In this document: in pieces, positions 8,469 through 10,761 of the stretch
How the letters are laid out: each line of letters starts with the position of its first letter
Numbering within the stretch: the first letter of the stretch is position 1
Assembly: GCA_024196135.1 (NCBI GenBank)
Contig: JAMQCK010001205.1
Coordinates: forward strand, 1 to 10,761
Direction: 5' to 3'
Source of the DNA: Pleurotus ostreatus/Saccharomyces cerevisiae fusant
Lineage: Eukaryota > Opisthokonta
Length of the DNA stretch: 10,761 nucleotides
Position numbers and translations under genes: made by a program
Notes under the pieces: generated by a model
The model's database searches: none
Told to the model about the DNA's origin: nothing
The model's input: only the letters and a program-made list of their open reading frames with translations

Positions 8469-9943
8469 TCACGTCCAAGTCACAGCGGCTCCGAACTTCA
8501 ACTTGTCCGCAACAGTGAAGATAACATCCTCGCTTCCTTCTGTCTTTGTGATTTCGCTCAAGGCTGCATAAGTGTACTCGACTTGTTTTCTACTGCGGAA
8601 CGCTACATATCCATCCGACTTCTCCTCCTTTGAGACCTCATCGATCGTCGTATACTGAGCGTCATGGCAAAAAGAATATCAGCGCTCGTCGCGAAAGTAC
8701 CGAACGCAGGTTCAGTTCAACTGGCGTGGACAACGTGTTACAGATGTAGTGTACTCCCTCGGATTCAGTGCATCCGCTTCCCCTCTAGCTCCCCCTTTAC
8801 GTTGCCCTCAAGTAGGACTTTTACCCAGATCCTGGTCAACGTTGAGTCGATGCTGAAGTGATCGGGACCGTTGCCAGATTTACGACTGATCAGGGCTTCC
8901 ATGGGCCTTTCTTTGCCCTCTGTTGAGGGAGTCAATAGTGGGTACTTCTGTGAACGCAGGAAAATAATGCTACTGACCGGAGGAGGAGGATGTGCCGTCG
9001 TTTTCTTGGGCTGAGACGGACCTGCCGTCGATGGAGTTGCCTGCGATTGATAGGTATGAGAAAGAGCGGGAACGATACGCATAGGCTTACCGTAGTCGGC
9101 GCAGCCTCCTCGCCGCCATTCACGCCACCGATCGTGCCCGGGCGTGCGACATCACCTGCCGTCGATGGAGTTGCCTGCGAATGATAGGTATGAGAAAGAG
9201 CGGGAACGATACGTATAGGCTTACCGTAGTCGGCGCAGCCTCCTCGCCGCCATTCACGCCACCGATCGTGCCCGGGCGTGCGACATCACCTGCCGTCGAT
9301 GGAGTTGCCTGCGAATGATAGGTATGAGAAAGAGCGGGAACGATACGCATAGGCTTACCGTAGTCGGCGCAGCCTCCTCGCCGCCATTCACGCCACCGAT
9401 CGTGCCCGGGCGTGCGGCATCACCTGCCGTCGATGGAGTTGCCTGCGAATGATAGGTATGAGAAAGAGCGGGAACGATACGTATAGGCTTACCGTAGTCG
9501 GCGCAGCCTCCTCGCCGCCATTCACGCCACTGTTAGCAGTGGGCATATCATCATCTATATCGATGGCGCATGGAATGAAAAGGAGATCAATAATTTGCCA
9601 CATAGCTGTAAGGCGGGAGATTAAGCGCATGGACAGGGAATGTTCGTCGCCCTGCTTTTAAAACCAAGCCAGGACGTTGCCGCGGAACCACCGAAAGAGG
9701 TGGCAGCCCCGAATCCGATAGACGAAAAGATACGGGTCGTCGGCGAAGGTCGAGGCATATCAGCTCTCCTTGAGATCCTGAGCAGGGCAATCGAAAGAGC
9801 CTCTTTGTGTGACGTACCTGTCTTCTGAGTCAGAAAGACGATATCAGCGCAAGGTGCCCCGGAGGTCTGTGTGTCAAGGATGCCACCCAACCGAGGTGGT
9901 GCCCGAACGAGAGCACCATAAGGATTGTACAGAGGTGACAAAG
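8469..9943 (-). CDS. Gene 4: uncharacterised protein with tandemly duplicated 28-aa exon
   Basis: Not recognised. Exons as read are 9943-9818, 9777 to 9493, 9442-9359, 9308-9225, 9174-9091, 9040-8701 and 8654-8469 (TGA). Introns are 40 nt (9817-9778, GTACGT..CAG), four of 50 nt in the array (GTAAGC..CAG), and 46 nt (8700-8655, GTACTT..CAG with a CTGAT branch). The three middle exons are copies of one another and each encodes ATPSTAGD followed by ARPGTIGGVNGG and EEAAPTT. The N-terminal part includes LSPLYNPYGALVRAPPR and GELICLDLRRRPVSF. The C-terminal part is globular in composition and ends with VADKLKFGAAVTWT. Two one-base frame breaks are needed, near 9590 and 8766, so the gene may be damaged or the sequence imperfect. 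The 5' end is uncertain: exons further upstream may reach into the right inverted-repeat arm. Confidence 0.62.
9021..9530 (-). repeat. Tandem array of 134-bp exon-plus-intron units (3.8 copies)
   Basis: Units start at 9021, 9155, 9289 and 9423, exactly 134 bases apart; the last is partial (108 bp). Each full unit holds one 84-nt exon and one 50-nt GTAAGC..CAG intron on the minus strand. Introns are 9041-9090, 9175-9224, 9309-9358 and 9443-9492. Complete exons are 9091-9174, 9225-9308 and 9359-9442. Copies differ at only a few positions: gcgat/gcgaa near 9044, cgcat/cgtat at about 9079, 9213, 9347 and 9481, and gcgac/gcggc near 9416. The exon length is a multiple of three and its phase is 0, so copy number can change without a frameshift. 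Confidence 0.95.
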
Positions 9944-10546
9944 CTGAGTTAGTACAGTTCAATTATGTGGCCATGGAGGGATCTGGCAAGGGTTCAACGC
10001 TTTGGTTAACATAATTATTGAGGGGGTCAAGATGGCTATGCTGCCCATATTATGGTCCTTGATTACTCAGCAAGTCTGATCAGAGAAATGCCAGGTGAAG
10101 GGAACACATAGAAGCGGGAGATAAAGTTAGTAATGGGCAGGGACAAGCGCACTACTCCACCCTTACCTGTCCTAACATTTGAGGGGTGCAAATCAGATAC
10201 ATTCCAGTTTCGGAGAATCAAATAGGCCAGGAGATCCACAACGTCGCCACTGATATAAAGAAATGAAAGGTGTGGCCACAGCAAGCGAGTGAACGTTCAC
10301 CTGGGAAGAAAGAGAATGAGCCAAAGGGTGCGGGAGGTAGGAAATTCAACACCATGAATAGTTGAGAGGGTCATGAGAAGTGTGATGCCAGAGTATGACA
10401 AACCGTTGTGCGTCGACAAGGGATTGACGAAGGTCAGAAATGAGGGCGGAGGCGAAGTAAAAGGTCGGAAAGGGTGAGGTGGCCGCAGCGGGCGGGACGA
10501 CGGGGCAGGGGCGCCCCCGCCGGTGAGGGGCTGGGCTGCGCCGCAT
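9944..10546 (-). other. Possible 5' exons of gene 4 reaching into the right repeat arm
   Basis: Two coding-like stretches lie upstream of gene 4. The first runs from an ATG at 10546, inside the right repeat arm, to about 10353, and its part outside the arm reads LRQSLVDAQRFVILWHH. The second is 10300-10167, containing FLYISGDVVDLLAYLILRN. They are separated by a 52-nt GTGTTG..CAG intron (10301-10352). Joining them in phase leaves a TGA at the start of the second piece. A GTAAGG donor at 10166 with a TTACTAAC branch-like site opens an intron whose end I could not place. Another acceptor (TCAG) at 9944 enters the first solid exon of gene 4. These pieces may be real exons of a damaged gene. No alternative gene was seen in this 600-bp stretch. 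Confidence 0.35.
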
Positions 10547-10730
10547 CGAAAGGATGAAGTGAGTGCCTAAGCCGATGTCAGCGGACGCGAACGATGATAA
10601 GTGCACGTAGCGGATGATGCGGAGGAGAATGCGAAGTTGGAGGATGCGCATACGCGGAACGTCGAGGATGCGGATGTTGTGGCAGCGGGGTTGACGGCTG
10701 GGATCATGATCGCGAGGCGAGGACTCGAGG
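10435..10730 (-). repeat. Right arm of about 295-bp inverted repeat
   Basis: This is the reverse complement of 10-305. Reading inward on the minus strand it has the same ATG (at 10546) as the left arm (at 194), and the frame stays open through the inner edge of the arm into unique sequence. Reading outward on the plus strand there is an open frame rich in Asp, Glu and Ala from about 10610 to the window end (including NVEDADVVAAGLTAGIMIA), running into Gly/Glu repeats. Both readings may be fortuitous. Confidence 0.9.
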
Positions 10731-10761
10731 GAGAGGGGGAGGGGGAGAGGGAGGGGGAGGA
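10728..10761 (+). repeat. Purine simple repeat (GGGGGA/GAG-like) at window end
   Basis: The last 34 bases are almost only G and A, in imperfect GGGGGA and GAG units. The complement of the same tract begins the window at 1-10. The window therefore stops in low-complexity sequence at both ends, a typical place for an assembly to break. Confidence 0.85.

Noticed and set aside
8948..8977. Possible 30-nt intron (GTCAGT..CACAG) in the seventh listed exon of gene 4
   Set aside because: It is too short to splice and is in frame with no stop, so it is read as coding.
9021..9530. CRISPR-like array of regular repeats
   Set aside because: The 134-bp units abut with no unique spacers, contain splice signals and an open frame, and the genome is fungal.
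1..10761. Linear plasmid or telomere-bounded replicon because of terminal inverted repeats
   Set aside because: There is no telomere repeat and no family B DNA polymerase or phage-type RNA polymerase, and the genes have nuclear spliceosomal introns.

Overview
The window looks like nuclear DNA of a basidiomycete fungus, most likely an agaricomycete. It is GC-rich, its genes are cut by many very short introns (about 40-67 nt, GT..AG, several with CTGAT/CTAAC-like branch points), and it carries a Ty3/gypsy-type retroelement relic. No rRNA, tRNA or bacterial-type operon was seen. No database was searched. All gene models are hand-read from frames, splice signals and phase.

Layout. The two ends are an inverted repeat of about 295 bp (10-305 against 10435-10730). 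A hand count gives about 12 mismatches and no gaps, so roughly 96% identity. Both arms run outward into a purine/pyrimidine simple repeat at the window ends. Every gene I can support between the arms lies on the minus strand. In transcription order they are: gene 4 (8469-9943, perhaps starting inside the right arm at 10546), gene 2 (6328-8367), gene 3 (4695-6269, perhaps the 3' half of gene 2), a dead gypsy integrase (3263 to about 4640) with its 3' polypurine tract and LTR (2750-3172), and gene 1 (496-2630). The retroelement sits between gene 3 and gene 1, and its LTR ends 119 bp upstream of the gene 1 start codon.

The most striking structure is in gene 4. A 134-bp unit, repeated 3.8 times at 9021-9530, holds exactly one 84-nt phase-0 exon and one 50-nt intron. 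Each copy therefore adds a 28-residue Ala/Pro/Thr/Gly module without disturbing the frame. Introns and exons are almost equally conserved, so the expansion is recent.

Gene 1 can be read as an unbroken six-exon, about 621-residue protein. Genes 2, 3 and 4 each need one or more single-base frame corrections, most of them in gene 2 and at G/C homopolymers. That pattern fits either consensus errors in the assembly or genes starting to decay. The retroelement has five breaks including a TGA stop and is clearly dead. I assign no function to genes 1-4. The arms may be the terminal inverted repeats of a large (about 10.7 kb) element carrying these genes, or an inverted duplication of a promoter and first exon. 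The window ends inside the repeat, so target-site duplications cannot be seen.
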